45,939 nucleotides of DNA from UMGS1322 sp900550765 (GCA_958448705.1 CAUDEY010000016.1:1-45939), one strand, 5' to 3'. Counted from the stretch's first letter, positions 23,731 through 33,046 are shown. The notes: generated from the sequence alone by a model not told the origin. Numbers and translations are program-made.

Positions 23731-24372
23731 ATGAAAGAAGCGTTAAAAATCATTAATTTATGTAAAACCATCAGCAAAAGAGAAATTTTAAAAAATATCA
23801 ACTTAACCGTAAACACAGGGGAAGCCGTAGGCATTGTAGGCGCAAACGGAAGCGGAAAAAGTATGCTGTTTAAAGCAATCTGCAATCTGATTACGCCAAC
23901 TTCGGGCGAGGTGTATGTATTCGGCGAGCGTGTGGGCACCAAGGGGAAATTCCCAAGCGATGTAGGCGTATTGATTGAATCACCGGGTTTTTTACCGAAC
24001 TTAAGCGGCTTTAATAACCTTTCCCTGCTGGCAAGCATCCGGAACAATATCAAAAAAGAAGACGTGGAAAACGCCATTGCTTTAGTAGGGCTTGACCCCA
24101 AGGATAAGCGCCCCACCAAAAAATATTCCATGGGAATGCGCCAAAGGCTGAACATTGCCCAGGCAATTATGGAAAAACCAAAATTTTTAATACTGGATGA
24201 GCCGATGAACGGCCTTGACCGGCAAGGCGTTGCCGATATCCATGCGCTTTTAAAAAAGCTGCGGGAAGAAGAAAAGCTCACCCTGCTTTTAACAAGCCAT
24301 CATCCTGAAGATATCGAGGCGCTTTGCGGCAAGGTTTATAGTATGGATAACGGAATTTTAAGCGAGGAGTAA
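23731..24372 (+). CDS. ABC transporter ATP-binding protein, BcrA-like
   Basis: A 213-residue ATPase: Walker A GANGSGKS (~39-46), signature YSMGMRQRL (an SMGM variant common in bacitracin/lantibiotic-immunity type ATPases), Walker B FLILDEPM, D-loop NGLD and switch His in LLLTSHHPED. The frame stays open back to 23626 inside the second permease, but ATG 23731 with GGAGAGGG (23719-23726) is clearly the start. It should energise the two permeases upstream. It lacks the C-terminal extension seen in the NatA-like ATPase at 12.1 kb, so the two transporters are of different types. Confidence 0.9.
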   Translation: MKEALKIINLCKTISKREILKNINLTVNTGEAVGIVGANGSGKSMLFKAICNLITPTSGEVYVFGERVGTKGKFPSDVGVLIESPGFLPNLSGFNNLSLLASIRNNIKKEDVENAIALVGLDPKDKRPTKKYSMGMRQRLNIAQAIMEKPKFLILDEPMNGLDRQGVADIHALLKKLREEEKLTLLLTSHHPEDIEALCGKVYSMDNGILSEE

Positions 24373-24379
24373 AATAGCT

Positions 24380-25786
24380 ATGAAAAAAATAGGTGTTATA
24401 TTGCTAAGCTTCGTTCTTTTGTCAGCCTCGGCAGGATGCAGGCAGTCGATACCTTCCGGTGACGAGCTGCTTCCCCATAGCCCTACGGCAACGCCCAACG
24501 TTAGTATAAGCGACGGAATCGTCACGTTTGAAAATACAGCAAGAGATGCGTATTTAGATGAATATCATAATTATGTGCATCAATTATATGAATTAAATCG
24601 ACCATGGGCGGAGAAAGATTCCGTATGCTTGGATTTTTTAATACAGAAGCTGGAATTTGAAAAAGCCGAATATCTTTATACCGATTCCATGAATCAGGAA
24701 ACCGTCAACGCGTGTATGGACTGGATTTCGTGCCTGTATGACACAAAGTATTACGAAGACAGCGAAATGTTCCAAAAAAACATTGAATACAGGCGCCCCT
24801 ATTTGCAGGAAGGACTTGATTTTAACAATCTTCTTGAAACGCATATCAAAACGCTTTCCGGCATTCAGCAAACGTTATTATCGAGTAATAATAACAATAA
24901 ATATTCCATACAATGTATGGAATATTACAGAGATCCGCAGCAGAACAAGATCCGGGGTTTAGTGCTTTCTTCCGAGTTATTCTTTACAGGCAGCAGCTTT
25001 TATGAAGTGATCCCGCCGTATTATCAAAGCCAAAAAAGAAGCTACTATGACTTCAACAGCAATGAAGAAGGCGTTTTCAGGGCAAGGCTGCCGGTTTACT
25101 TTTTAGTATTTGTAAACGAACAAAACAAGATCATCGGCTGGCGGGAAGCGTATCAAACCGAGGAAAGCACCGCTGCTAAAAGATATTTGTTAGCAACGGA
25201 AAATACGGTAAGCGTTCAGGAGGAATCCCGGTATCTGCCGATTATGGTGGATGAGTCCTTTACCAAATCTGTTTCTTTTGCAGAAACAGATAAAATGAAA
25301 GCAGCCCAGGAAAAAGGCATTGAAGCCTACAAATACCTGATTCACTTAAACAAAGATTGTTCCAACGATTATTTTGACGGCTTTTATGCGCTGTGCTCCC
25401 CCGGCTTAAAATCGCAGCTGAAATCCAGCAATATTTTGGAGCAAATGCTGCAGGACGCCAAAAAGTATAACGCAGCCGTTGTGCTTGACCCCGTAAGTAC
25501 TTCAAACGTAGAAAAATTATCCGCCAGATTTATAAAGGGGTATCAGGATACCGTCTACGGGAATGTTTATATAATAGAAAAATACGTGTATATAAAAAGC
25601 GGCAGCGAGGCGTTCAATCAAAAATACGCCCTCCCGCCGGACAAAGGAAATGCGACCTTTCGTTTTTACATAAGCTATAACGGTGAAACACCGCAGCTTG
25701 TGGCTTTTACCCTCAATGCTTCCTCCCAATTACGGTCGTTTGAAGATTATGAGCAGATTTGGGCGGGAAATTGGAATAACGGATAA
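24380..25786 (+). CDS. Large lipoprotein of unknown function in the ABC module
   Basis: A 468-residue predicted lipoprotein: MKKIGVILLSFVLL followed by lipobox SAGC (Cys ~20) and a Pro/Thr/Ser linker. The body is Tyr-, Glu- and Lys-rich with mixed helical (YLDEYHNYVHQLYEL) and beta segments. It is not recognisably a solute-binding protein. The gene starts 7 bases after the ATPase stop and is clearly in the same operon. Given the position between an export-type transporter and a small secreted protein, it might protect the producer, hold the secreted protein or act as its receptor. That is inference. I do not recognise the family. Confidence 0.72.
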   Translation: MKKIGVILLSFVLLSASAGCRQSIPSGDELLPHSPTATPNVSISDGIVTFENTARDAYLDEYHNYVHQLYELNRPWAEKDSVCLDFLIQKLEFEKAEYLYTDSMNQETVNACMDWISCLYDTKYYEDSEMFQKNIEYRRPYLQEGLDFNNLLETHIKTLSGIQQTLLSSNNNNKYSIQCMEYYRDPQQNKIRGLVLSSELFFTGSSFYEVIPPYYQSQKRSYYDFNSNEEGVFRARLPVYFLVFVNEQNKIIGWREAYQTEESTAAKRYLLATENTVSVQEESRYLPIMVDESFTKSVSFAETDKMKAAQEKGIEAYKYLIHLNKDCSNDYFDGFYALCSPGLKSQLKSSNILEQMLQDAKKYNAAVVLDPVSTSNVEKLSARFIKGYQDTVYGNVYIIEKYVYIKSGSEAFNQKYALPPDKGNATFRFYISYNGETPQLVAFTLNASSQLRSFEDYEQIWAGNWNNG

Positions 25787-25837
25787 TACCCGAAAGCAAT
25801 TCACATATGAAATATACAAAAAAGGAGAAAGAAAAAC

Positions 25838-26362
25838 ATGAAAAAATTGCTAAAGTTATTCGCGGTATGTTCCATTGTGCTTGCAGCTGTTTCCGTGGTC
25901 GGGCTATGCGCCACAGATAACGCCGACGCCACGCCGGCTGAGCCGGCCGCCGCAAATTACGGCGGGCTGGATATCGGCTCCTACGGCTGGAGTTCGCCGG
26001 AGGCGTATGAATGGGATACAAATAAAATATATTCCGTTGCCAGATATAAGAACACCACCATGGATTGTGCTGGGAATGTCTGCTATTCGGCTGAAAGCGT
26101 AGGCGGCGGCTGGGTAAAATGGTGCGTTCATTGCGTCAGCGACGGTGAAAATGCAACTGATTACGCCTATATTCGCGGCGGTTCCTATGAAACAGACACG
26201 GCAGATTATTATTATTCCTATGGCACGAAGGGATATACCAATAAACTTCATATGGTAGGCCATCAAGGTGCTGTAGGCACTGGTATTTATGTTTACAAAG
26301 CCGCTTGGTGCCCTGACGGAGATACGACGACTATAACAAATTACATTAACAGCAGACTGTAA
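25838..26362 (+). CDS. Small secreted cysteine-containing protein, bacteriocin-like candidate
   Basis: A 174-residue protein with a clear signal peptide (MKKLLKLFAVCSIVLAAVSV…, cleavage near 25-31). The mature part is Gly/Tyr/Ala-rich and probably all beta, with five cysteines (77, 82, 96, 99, 158; CAGNVC and WCVHC pairs) that could form disulfides or bind metal. It is the last gene of the module, with AAAGGAG upstream, and ends at a strong terminator. The set-up (ABC-2 exporter, lipoprotein, small secreted protein) resembles bacteriocin loci. The tail (KLHMVGHQGAV…YKAAW) only faintly recalls lactococcin 972-type proteins, which are shorter. Not identified with any family. Confidence 0.75.
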   Translation: MKKLLKLFAVCSIVLAAVSVVGLCATDNADATPAEPAAANYGGLDIGSYGWSSPEAYEWDTNKIYSVARYKNTTMDCAGNVCYSAESVGGGWVKWCVHCVSDGENATDYAYIRGGSYETDTADYYYSYGTKGYTNKLHMVGHQGAVGTGIYVYKAAWCPDGDTTTITNYINSRL

Positions 26363-26426
26363 TTGCAAAAGATCTGTAGCTCTATAATTAACTTATTCAA
26401 ACAATATTATTTCATATGTGATTGTT

Positions 26427-26455
26427 AAAAATCCGGCATATTGCCGGATTTTTTT
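26427..26455 (+). terminator. Terminator of the ABC/secreted-protein module
   Basis: AAAAATCCGGCA (26427-26438), 3-base loop, TGCCGGATTTTT (26442-26453), then more Ts. A strong intrinsic terminator closing the module. Confidence 0.92.
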
Positions 26456-26606
26456 CTGCCGGAACAGAACTTTTGCTTTCCTTTCTTTTTGCATTTTTCT
26501 TCTCCCGTAAAAAAACGTTTTTATCAAAAAAATACAGGTTCAATTTGTATTTTTTGTACAGTTCTTTCCGTTTACCGCAAATTCCTGTTCCCCCGCTGCA
26601 GATTGG
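26456..26606. other. AT-rich gap between convergent units
   Basis: No gene. It contains a further hairpin AAAAAATACA/TGTATTTTTT around 26528-26557 that could terminate from either side. Confidence 0.5.
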
Positions 26607-26608
26607 AT

Positions 26609-26639
26609 AAAAAAAGCTCCCAGATAAATATCTGAGAGC
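26609..26639 (-). terminator. Terminator of ppdK
   Basis: Minus strand: GCTCTCAGAT/ATCTGGGAGC (26639-26616) with a 4-base loop, followed by seven Ts. It lies 18 bases after the ppdK stop. Confidence 0.9.
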
Positions 26640-26656
26640 ATTCTTCAGGTATCCGC

Positions 26657-29287
26657 TTATTTTTCTTCCTCAATAGCCGCCTGTGCAGCCGAAAGCCGAG
26701 CAATCGGTACACGGAAGGGCGAGCAGGAAACATACGTAAGGCCAATGCTGTGGCAGAATTTAACCGTGGAAGGATCTCCGCCATGCTCGCCGCAGATGCC
26801 CAGCTTGATATCGGGGCGCGTGCTGCGGCCCAATTCAGCAGCCATCTTTACCAGCTTACCTACGCCAACCTGATCCAACTTGGCAAACGGATCATTCTCA
26901 TAGATTTTCTTATCATAGTAAGCATCCAGGAATTTACCGGCGTCGTCACGGCTGAAGCCGAACGTCATCTGTGTAAGGTCATTGGTACCAAAGCTGAAGA
27001 ACTCCGCCTCCTTAGCAATTTCATCCGCCGTAAGGGCAGCTCTGGGGATTTCAATCATCGTACCTACCTTGTATTTCAGCTTGCTGCCGGCGGCCTGAAT
27101 TTCAGCATCTGCAGTATCAACTACGATTTTCTTCACATAAGCAAGTTCTTTAACCTCGCCGACAAGAGGAATCATGATTTCGGGCACAATCGTCCACTCC
27201 GGATGTGAAGCCTGTACCTTCAGAGCCGCGCGGATAACTGCCTTCGTCTGCATTCTTGCAATTTCAGGATACGTTACCGCCAAACGGCAGCCACGATGGC
27301 CCATCATGGGGTTGAACTCGTGCAGGGAAGCAATAATTGCCTTAATCTGCTCTACGGTCTTACCCTGAGCTGCAGCCAATGCTTCAATGTCCTTTTCCTC
27401 GGTAGGAACAAACTCATGCAGCGGAGGATCCAGGAAACGAATCGTTACCGGATAGCCCTGCATCGCCTCGTAAATTGCTTCAAAGTCGCCCTGCTGCATC
27501 GGAAGCAGCTTTTCAAGGGCCTTTTCTCTCTGCTCAACGGTATCGGAGCAAATCATTTCACGAATCGCGGCAATTCTGTCGCCCTCAAAGAACATATGCT
27601 CGGTACGGCAAAGGCCAATGCCCTGTGCGCCCAATGCATATGCCTGCTTGGCATCACGGGGTGTGTCAGCATTGGTTCTTACAATAAGCTTTTTATACTT
27701 ATCCGCCCACTCCATAATACGGCCGAATTCACCGCCAATGGAAGCGTCTACCGTGGGGATAATTCCCTCATACACATTACCGGTGGAACCGTCAATGGAG
27801 ATATAATCGCCCTCCACAAACGTCTTTCCGCCCAGTACGAATTTTTTATTTTCTTCATCCATATTGATGGCCGAGCATCCGCTTACGCAGCAGGTGCCCA
27901 TGCCGCGGGCAACAACCGCCGCGTGAGAAGTCATACCGCCGCGCACGGTCAAAATTCCCTGAGAGGCCTTCATACCTTCAATATCCTCCGGGCTTGTCTC
28001 CAGGCGAACCAAAACAACTTTTTCGCCTCTTGCCGCCCACTCCTTCGCATCGTCTGCCGTAAATACGACCTTACCGCAAGCCGCGCCGGGGGAAGCCGCC
28101 AAAGCCTTTGCCATCGGAACCGCTTCCTTTAACGCCTTTGCATCAAACTGCGGGTGCAGCAGCGCATCCAGGTTTCTCGGGTCGATCATGCAAACAGCTT
28201 CTTTTTCGGTAATCATGCCTTCATCAACCAAATCGCAGGCGATCTTCAATGCGGCAGCCGCAGTTCTCTTACCGTTTCTGGTCTGAAGCATATAGAGCTT
28301 TTTATCCTCAATGGTAAACTCCATATCCTGCATATCTCTGTAGTGATTCTCCAGCGTATTGCAGATGCCAACAAACTGCTCGTATACTTCAGGCATAACT
28401 TTTTTAAGCTCATCAATGTGCTGAGGCGTACGAACACCGGCAACAACGTCTTCGCCTTGTGCGTTCATCAGGAACTCACCAAACAGCTTCTTCTCACCAG
28501 TTGCAGGGTTACGCGTAAAGGCAACGCCCGTACCGGACGTATCGCCCATGTTACCAAAAGCCATCATCTGTACGTTAACCGCCGTACCCCAGGAATACGG
28601 AATATCATTGTCGCGGCGGTAAACATTGGCGCGGGGGTTGTCCCAGGAACGGAAAACCGCCTTAATAGCGCCCATCAGCTGCTCTTTGGGATCCGTGGGG
28701 AAATCCGTGCCGATTTTGCTCTTATATTCAGCCTTAAACTGATTTGCCAGCTCTTTCAGATCCTCGGCAGTCAGCTCAACATCCTGCTCAACGCCCTTTT
28801 TCTCTTTCATCTGGTCAATCAGCTGTTCAAAATACTTTTTGCCGACTTCCATAACAACGTCGGAATACATCTGTATAAATCTTCTGTAGCAGTCCCAAGC
28901 CCATCTGGGATTGTTGGATTTCTTTGCAATAACCTCAACAACTTCTTCATTCAAGCCCAGGTTCAGAATGGTATCCATCATACCCGGCATGGAAGCGCGC
29001 GCACCGGAGCGAACCGAAACCAAAAGGGGATTTTCCTTATCGCCGAACTTTTTGCCGGTGATGCCCTCCATCTTTTCGATATACTCCATAATCTGCGCCT
29101 GAATCTCATCGTTGATCTGCTGCCCGTCCTCATAGTACTGGGTGCAGGCTTCGGTTGAGATGGTAAAGCCCTGCGGCACCGGCAGGCCAAGGCCTGTCAT
29201 TTCCGCAAGGTTTGCGCCCTTGCCGCCAAGAAGGTTGCGCATGGTGGCATTGCCTTCGCTGAAAAGGTATACATACTTTTTCGACAT
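26657..29287 (-). CDS. ppdK: Pyruvate, phosphate dikinase
   Basis: Interconverts pyruvate + ATP + Pi and phosphoenolpyruvate + AMP + PPi, used by many anaerobes in PPi-linked glycolysis. Domains in order: ATP-grasp nucleotide-binding domain (LLGGKGANLAEMTGLGLPVPQGFTI), the phosphohistidine swivel domain with GGMTSHAAVVARGMG (His ~452) and the PEP-binding barrel with CGEHGGDPSTV (Cys ~831). 876 residues is the normal length. The frame extends 16 codons upstream, but the ATG at 29287 with TAGGAGG 6 bases before it is the evident start. It has its own promoter and terminator. A PEP synthase is ruled out by the overall PPDK-type sequence. Confidence 0.97.
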   Translation of the reverse strand: MSKKYVYLFSEGNATMRNLLGGKGANLAEMTGLGLPVPQGFTISTEACTQYYEDGQQINDEIQAQIMEYIEKMEGITGKKFGDKENPLLVSVRSGARASMPGMMDTILNLGLNEEVVEVIAKKSNNPRWAWDCYRRFIQMYSDVVMEVGKKYFEQLIDQMKEKKGVEQDVELTAEDLKELANQFKAEYKSKIGTDFPTDPKEQLMGAIKAVFRSWDNPRANVYRRDNDIPYSWGTAVNVQMMAFGNMGDTSGTGVAFTRNPATGEKKLFGEFLMNAQGEDVVAGVRTPQHIDELKKVMPEVYEQFVGICNTLENHYRDMQDMEFTIEDKKLYMLQTRNGKRTAAAALKIACDLVDEGMITEKEAVCMIDPRNLDALLHPQFDAKALKEAVPMAKALAASPGAACGKVVFTADDAKEWAARGEKVVLVRLETSPEDIEGMKASQGILTVRGGMTSHAAVVARGMGTCCVSGCSAINMDEENKKFVLGGKTFVEGDYISIDGSTGNVYEGIIPTVDASIGGEFGRIMEWADKYKKLIVRTNADTPRDAKQAYALGAQGIGLCRTEHMFFEGDRIAAIREMICSDTVEQREKALEKLLPMQQGDFEAIYEAMQGYPVTIRFLDPPLHEFVPTEEKDIEALAAAQGKTVEQIKAIIASLHEFNPMMGHRGCRLAVTYPEIARMQTKAVIRAALKVQASHPEWTIVPEIMIPLVGEVKELAYVKKIVVDTADAEIQAAGSKLKYKVGTMIEIPRAALTADEIAKEAEFFSFGTNDLTQMTFGFSRDDAGKFLDAYYDKKIYENDPFAKLDQVGVGKLVKMAAELGRSTRPDIKLGICGEHGGDPSTVKFCHSIGLTYVSCSPFRVPIARLSAAQAAIEEEK

Positions 29288-29353
29288 ATTTTTCCTCCTA
29301 AAAATGCGAGCTTCTGCTCGTTCTTTCATAGACATGCTTTACATACCTTCAGT

Positions 29354-29382
29354 ATTATAAAATAGATTGCAAATATTGGCAA
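29354..29382 (-). promoter_or_regulatory. Promoter of ppdK
   Basis: Minus strand: TTGCCA (29382-29377), 17-base spacer, TATAAT (29359-29354). The ~60-base leader contains a small hairpin (CGAGC-AGAA-GCTCG) followed by TTTTT just before the Shine-Dalgarno. Confidence 0.8.
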
Positions 29383-29389
29383 CCGTTTT

Positions 29390-30133
29390 TTACAGCAAAT
29401 CATATTTTGCAAGATAATCCATAATCTTCACCCTGCCCTCAAAAAAATATGAAGCATAGCCGCACACAGCAAAGTACAGTTCCTTTGCCTGCCGGGCAGT
29501 GGGTTTTAGCAAGAAAGCATCGTTTACACTCCCTTGCAGAATCCGCCGCATGTAAAAAAGACATCCACCCGTTATCGGCGCATGTCCGCCCTCAGCACAC
29601 CGGCTGCAGCAAATACCGCCGGCTTGCGGCTCAAGATATAAAAGATCTTCTCTCCTTCCGCATCGGCTGCAATATTCCAATTCCGGCATATATCCCATAA
29701 CTGCACAAAGTTTAAGTAAAAATATCGAAAGAACCAACGCTGCAGAGTATTGGGGATCCCGCAGCTTATCCAAACACCGCAAAAGCAGCAAAAACAACTC
29801 CGGTGCGGCCTCATTTTCCGCAGCTGTTTTATCACAGAGTTTCAGCATTAAAGATCCCGCACTGAAGCGATCGAAAGCCTCCCGCAATTTATGAAAGCTT
29901 TCAATACTATCAAAAGCAATTACCGTAAAACGTCCCCGCGTTTCATTCAGCACATATGTACCAAAGGCAAAAAGCTCCGTGCCCGCACGGAGCTTTGAAG
30001 CCTGCTTTTTTACCCCCCGGGCCGAAACCGTCAATTTGCCTTTTTCCGGAGAAAGCAACGTTAAAATCCTGTCACTTTCCTTATAATCCACCCTGTTTAA
30101 AACAATCGCCTGCAGCTTTACTGCTTCTCCCAA
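29390..30133 (-). CDS. recO: DNA repair protein RecO
   Basis: Recombination mediator acting with RecR and RecF to load RecA on SSB-coated DNA. N-terminal OB fold (AIVLNRVDYKESDRILTLLSPEKGKLTVSARGVKK), a helical middle, and a zinc-finger with CSRCGR and CCSRC (~149-178). 247 residues is normal. The start appears to be TTG at 30133, within the end of the small YqzL-like gene, with GGGAAG upstream. The era-yqzL-recO order is a well-known Firmicute cluster. Confidence 0.93.
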   Translation of the reverse strand: MGEAVKLQAIVLNRVDYKESDRILTLLSPEKGKLTVSARGVKKQASKLRAGTELFAFGTYVLNETRGRFTVIAFDSIESFHKLREAFDRFSAGSLMLKLCDKTAAENEAAPELFLLLLRCLDKLRDPQYSAALVLSIFLLKLCAVMGYMPELEYCSRCGRREDLLYLEPQAGGICCSRCAEGGHAPITGGCLFYMRRILQGSVNDAFLLKPTARQAKELYFAVCGYASYFFEGRVKIMDYLAKYDLL

Positions 30134-30234
30134 TTTTCTTCCCGTTCCTTTAAAATACCACGGGCCGTATAATAAAACGGATCCCCTGTTTTTAAAAACA
30201 TTTTCATCAGCGCTCGGTCCAAATCCTTGCTCAT
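30118..30234 (-). CDS. yqzL: YqzL-like small protein between era and recO
   Basis: A 38-residue ORF, MSKDLDRALMKMFLKTGDPF followed by YYTARGILKEREENWEKQ. In Bacillus a small protein of unknown function, YqzL, sits at exactly this place, and the motif FxxTGdpxxY is shared. The start codon follows GGTGAT at a suitable distance. The 3' end overlaps recO by 16 bases, so the two are translationally coupled. Function is unknown in the family. The call rests on position plus the short motif. Confidence 0.75.
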   Translation of the reverse strand: MSKDLDRALMKMFLKTGDPFYYTARGILKEREENWEKQ

Positions 30235-30286
30235 ACGATCACCGCTTTCTTTATTTTATTATTATTGTTGCACAGTTCTGACTGTA

Positions 30287-31171
30287 TTATTCACCATAGC
30301 CCAATTCTTTTAAGACTGCACCGGAATTTCTCCAATTTTGCCGTACCTTTACAAACAATTCTAAATAAATTTTTGCATCCAGCAAGGCTTCCAGCTCCTG
30401 CCGTGCTTGCGTTCCAATCTCCTTTAACATACTGCCGCCTTTCCCGATTACAATTCCCTTATGGGACTCCCTCTCGCACACGACGTCCGCACAAATATGA
30501 AGATTTCCATTCTGCTGTTCTTTCATCTGCGTAATGGAAACACCGATGCCGTGAGGAATTTCCTCATTCAGCAGCAAAAGAGCCTTTTCGCGAATAAGTT
30601 CCGCAGCCAAAAAACGCTCGGGAAAATCACAAACCATATCCTCGGGAAAATATTGGGGTCCTTGAGGAAGATGCTCTATAATCATTTTCAAAAGTTCCTG
30701 GCATCCCTCCCCTGTTTCTGCCGAAAGAGGAATGATCGGTAAGTCAAATACAGCAAGTTTTGCAAGCGTCTCCAGCACTTTTTCCCTTTCTACACAATCA
30801 ATTTTGTTCAAAACGATCGCACAGGGAACCTTTAATGCGGCATATTCCCGGAGAATATGCTCATCCGTATTCCCCACAGGCTGCGTAATATCCAGCATCA
30901 CCACCGTAAAATCCGCGCCGGCGGACGCTTCCTTTTGGGCTTTTACCATATATTCATTCAGTTTGCATTTCGGCTTATGAATACCCGGTGTATCCAAAAA
31001 AACAATCTGATATTCCGGCTGAGTTAAGATTCCGCGGATGCAGTTGCGCGTTGTCTGCGCCTTAGGCGATACGATAGCGATTTTTTGCCCCACAAAATAA
31101 TTCATTAAAGTAGATTTTCCCACATTCGGCCTGCCGCATAAAACGCAAAAGCCAGATTTAAATTCTTTCAT
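30287..31171 (-). CDS. era: GTPase Era
   Basis: Ribosome-assembly GTPase that binds the 3' end of 16S rRNA. G1 GRPNVGKS (~11-18), G2 region QTTRN, G3 DTPG, G4 NKID and G5 SAETGEG are present. A C-terminal KH domain (HKGIVIGKGGSMLKEIG) is followed by LELFVKVRQNWRN. The ATG at 31171 with AGGAGA upstream overlaps the stop of the preceding radical SAM gene by 4 bases (ATGA), and is preferred over an upstream in-frame start at 31207. 294 residues is the usual length. Confidence 0.96.
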   Translation of the reverse strand: MKEFKSGFCVLCGRPNVGKSTLMNYFVGQKIAIVSPKAQTTRNCIRGILTQPEYQIVFLDTPGIHKPKCKLNEYMVKAQKEASAGADFTVVMLDITQPVGNTDEHILREYAALKVPCAIVLNKIDCVEREKVLETLAKLAVFDLPIIPLSAETGEGCQELLKMIIEHLPQGPQYFPEDMVCDFPERFLAAELIREKALLLLNEEIPHGIGVSITQMKEQQNGNLHICADVVCERESHKGIVIGKGGSMLKEIGTQARQELEALLDAKIYLELFVKVRQNWRNSGAVLKELGYGE

Positions 31172-32988
31172 CGGTTTTCTCCTTTTTTTCTGGGCCAGAT
31201 CAAGCACTTGGGGCCAAAGCCGATCAAATCCGTACGGCCCGCCTGCATCAGTGCCTGTTTAACAATCTCATAATTCTGAGGCTTCTTATACTGAAGCAGC
31301 GCGCGCTGCATCTTTTTTTCCCGTATTGTTTTAGCAACATACACCTTTTGCATGGTTCGAGGATCCATCTCCGTATAATACATGCACGTAGAAAGTGTGC
31401 CGGGCGTAGGATAAAACTCCTGAACCTGCTCGGGATTGATTCGGTGATCACGCAGATATTCCGCTAATTTGATTGCTTCCTTTAAATCACTGCCGGGATG
31501 GCCGGAGATCAAATACGGCACCAAATATTGCTCCTTGCCTATTTTGCGATTCATTTGCGCATATTGCCGGCAAAACTCCTGATAAATCTTTTCTCCCGGT
31601 TTGCCCATTAGAGAAAGTACTTTATCGGAAATATGCTCCGGCGCTACCTTCAACTGCCCGGAAACGTGAAATTCGCAAAGCTGACGCAAAAACTGCCGCC
31701 CGTGCTTTTGATCCGCCAGCATACAATCAAACCGCAGACCGGAACGGATAAATACCTTTTTTACTTTTGGAAGCGCCCGCAGTTTTTCCAAAAGGTGCAT
31801 ATATTTTTCATGATTTGGCCGGAACGCCGGGCATATCTGCGGATACAAGCACTGCCTTTCGCTGCATGCGCCCTCTTTTTTTTGCCTTTCGCACCCGCCG
31901 CCATAAAAGTTGGCCGTAGGGCCGCCTACATCGTGGATATATCCCTTAAACCCCGGCAAAGAAGTCAACAGCTTTGCCTCCTTTACCACAGATTCTTCAC
32001 TGCGGCTCTGCAATACACGCCCCTGATGAAACGTAATAGCGCAAAAAGAACACGCACCGGCGCAGCCGCGGTTGGCCGTAATGGAAAACTCCACCTCAGA
32101 AATCGCCGGAATCCCGCCCAATGCGTCATACATCGGATGCGGCCGACGGGTATACGGCAAAGCATACACAGCATCCAGCTCCCGCTGCGTCAGCGGCTCC
32201 GCCGGCGGATTGACTGCTACATAACTCTTTCCGTGCTTTTGCAGCAAGGTTTTTCCCGAAAGATGATTTTGATTTTGCATTTGCGTCATAAACGCGCGGC
32301 AATAGCTCTGTTTGTTCCTTTTAACCTCTTCAAAGCTTTCAATCTCCAGCCCGTTATAGATCTGTTCCGGTGTTTCCGTCAGATATGCCGAGCCGTTGAT
32401 ATACGTAACCTCTTTGATATGCAAACCGCCATCCAAGGCATCGGCCATTTGTACAATGGATTTTTCGCCCATACCGTAAAGCAGAAGATCCGCGCCGCTG
32501 TCCACCAAAATAGACGCGCGCACCTTATCATCCCAGCAATCATAATGGGCAAATCGCCGCAGGCTGGCTTCTACCCCACCGATAACAATCGTCATATTTT
32601 TATACGCCTGACGAATACAATTGCAATAGACGATATCCGCCCGGTCCGGCCGCAAGCCGACTTTGCCGCCCGGAGAATACGCATCACTGCTACGCCGCTT
32701 ATGGGAGGCCGTATAGTGATTGACCATCGGATCGATATTGCCCGAACTTACTAAAAAACCCAAACGCGGCCTACCGAATTCTTTAAACTGCGCGATATCG
32801 TGCCAATCCGGCTGGGCCAGAATCGCGACCTTATAGCCATGGCTTTGCAGCACCCGCGAAATAATAGCCGGTCCAAAACTGGGATGATCCACATACGCGT
32901 CGCCGATCACATATACAAAATCCGGTCTTTCCCAGCCGAGTGCTTCGCACTCCTTCCTATTTACCGGTAAAAATTCATGATACTGCAT
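31168..32988 (-). CDS. YgiQ-family (UPF0313) radical SAM protein
   Basis: A 606-residue radical SAM protein of the YgiQ type. An N-terminal cobalamin-binding-like region (VIGDAYVDHPSFGPAIISRVLQ…GYKVAILAQPDW) precedes the radical SAM core with CAGACSFC (CX3CX2C, ~302-309). A further cysteine-rich loop CERQKKEGACSERQCLYPQIC may bind a second cluster. A C-terminal segment follows. The substrate of this widespread family is not known to me. It heads the operon ygiQ-era-yqzL-recO and has its own strong promoter. Confidence 0.9.
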   Translation of the reverse strand: MQYHEFLPVNRKECEALGWERPDFVYVIGDAYVDHPSFGPAIISRVLQSHGYKVAILAQPDWHDIAQFKEFGRPRLGFLVSSGNIDPMVNHYTASHKRRSSDAYSPGGKVGLRPDRADIVYCNCIRQAYKNMTIVIGGVEASLRRFAHYDCWDDKVRASILVDSGADLLLYGMGEKSIVQMADALDGGLHIKEVTYINGSAYLTETPEQIYNGLEIESFEEVKRNKQSYCRAFMTQMQNQNHLSGKTLLQKHGKSYVAVNPPAEPLTQRELDAVYALPYTRRPHPMYDALGGIPAISEVEFSITANRGCAGACSFCAITFHQGRVLQSRSEESVVKEAKLLTSLPGFKGYIHDVGGPTANFYGGGCERQKKEGACSERQCLYPQICPAFRPNHEKYMHLLEKLRALPKVKKVFIRSGLRFDCMLADQKHGRQFLRQLCEFHVSGQLKVAPEHISDKVLSLMGKPGEKIYQEFCRQYAQMNRKIGKEQYLVPYLISGHPGSDLKEAIKLAEYLRDHRINPEQVQEFYPTPGTLSTCMYYTEMDPRTMQKVYVAKTIREKKMQRALLQYKKPQNYEIVKQALMQAGRTDLIGFGPKCLIWPRKKGENR

Positions 32989-33017
32989 AAAAATATCCTC
33001 TAAAATAATATAAAAAT

Positions 33018-33046
33018 ATTATATGGTTTTCCCCGGCAAAAGTCAA
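33018..33046 (-). promoter_or_regulatory. Promoter of the ygiQ-era-yqzL-recO operon
   Basis: Minus strand: TTGACT (33046-33041), 17-base spacer, TATAAT (33023-33018). An AT-rich inverted repeat overlaps the -10. Confidence 0.82.

Noticed and set aside
23691..24281. A 196-codon minus-strand frame opposite the BcrA-like ATPase
   Set aside because: Ser/Pro-rich shadow of a conserved ATPase, with no start signal.
25838..26362. Calling the small secreted protein a lactococcin 972-type bacteriocin
   Set aside because: It is about twice as long, contains cysteines that family lacks, and the adjacent transporter is ABC-2/BcrA-like rather than the MacB-like exporter usual for that group.
27296..29158. 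Two long plus-strand frames (278 and 334 codons) opposite ppdK
   Set aside because: They are antisense to the well-conserved ppdK gene, have no family features or ribosome sites, and arise from its codon bias.
31633..32754. A 373-codon plus-strand frame opposite the YgiQ gene
   Set aside because: Antisense to a clear radical SAM gene. The translation is Arg/Pro/His-rich with no recognisable domain.
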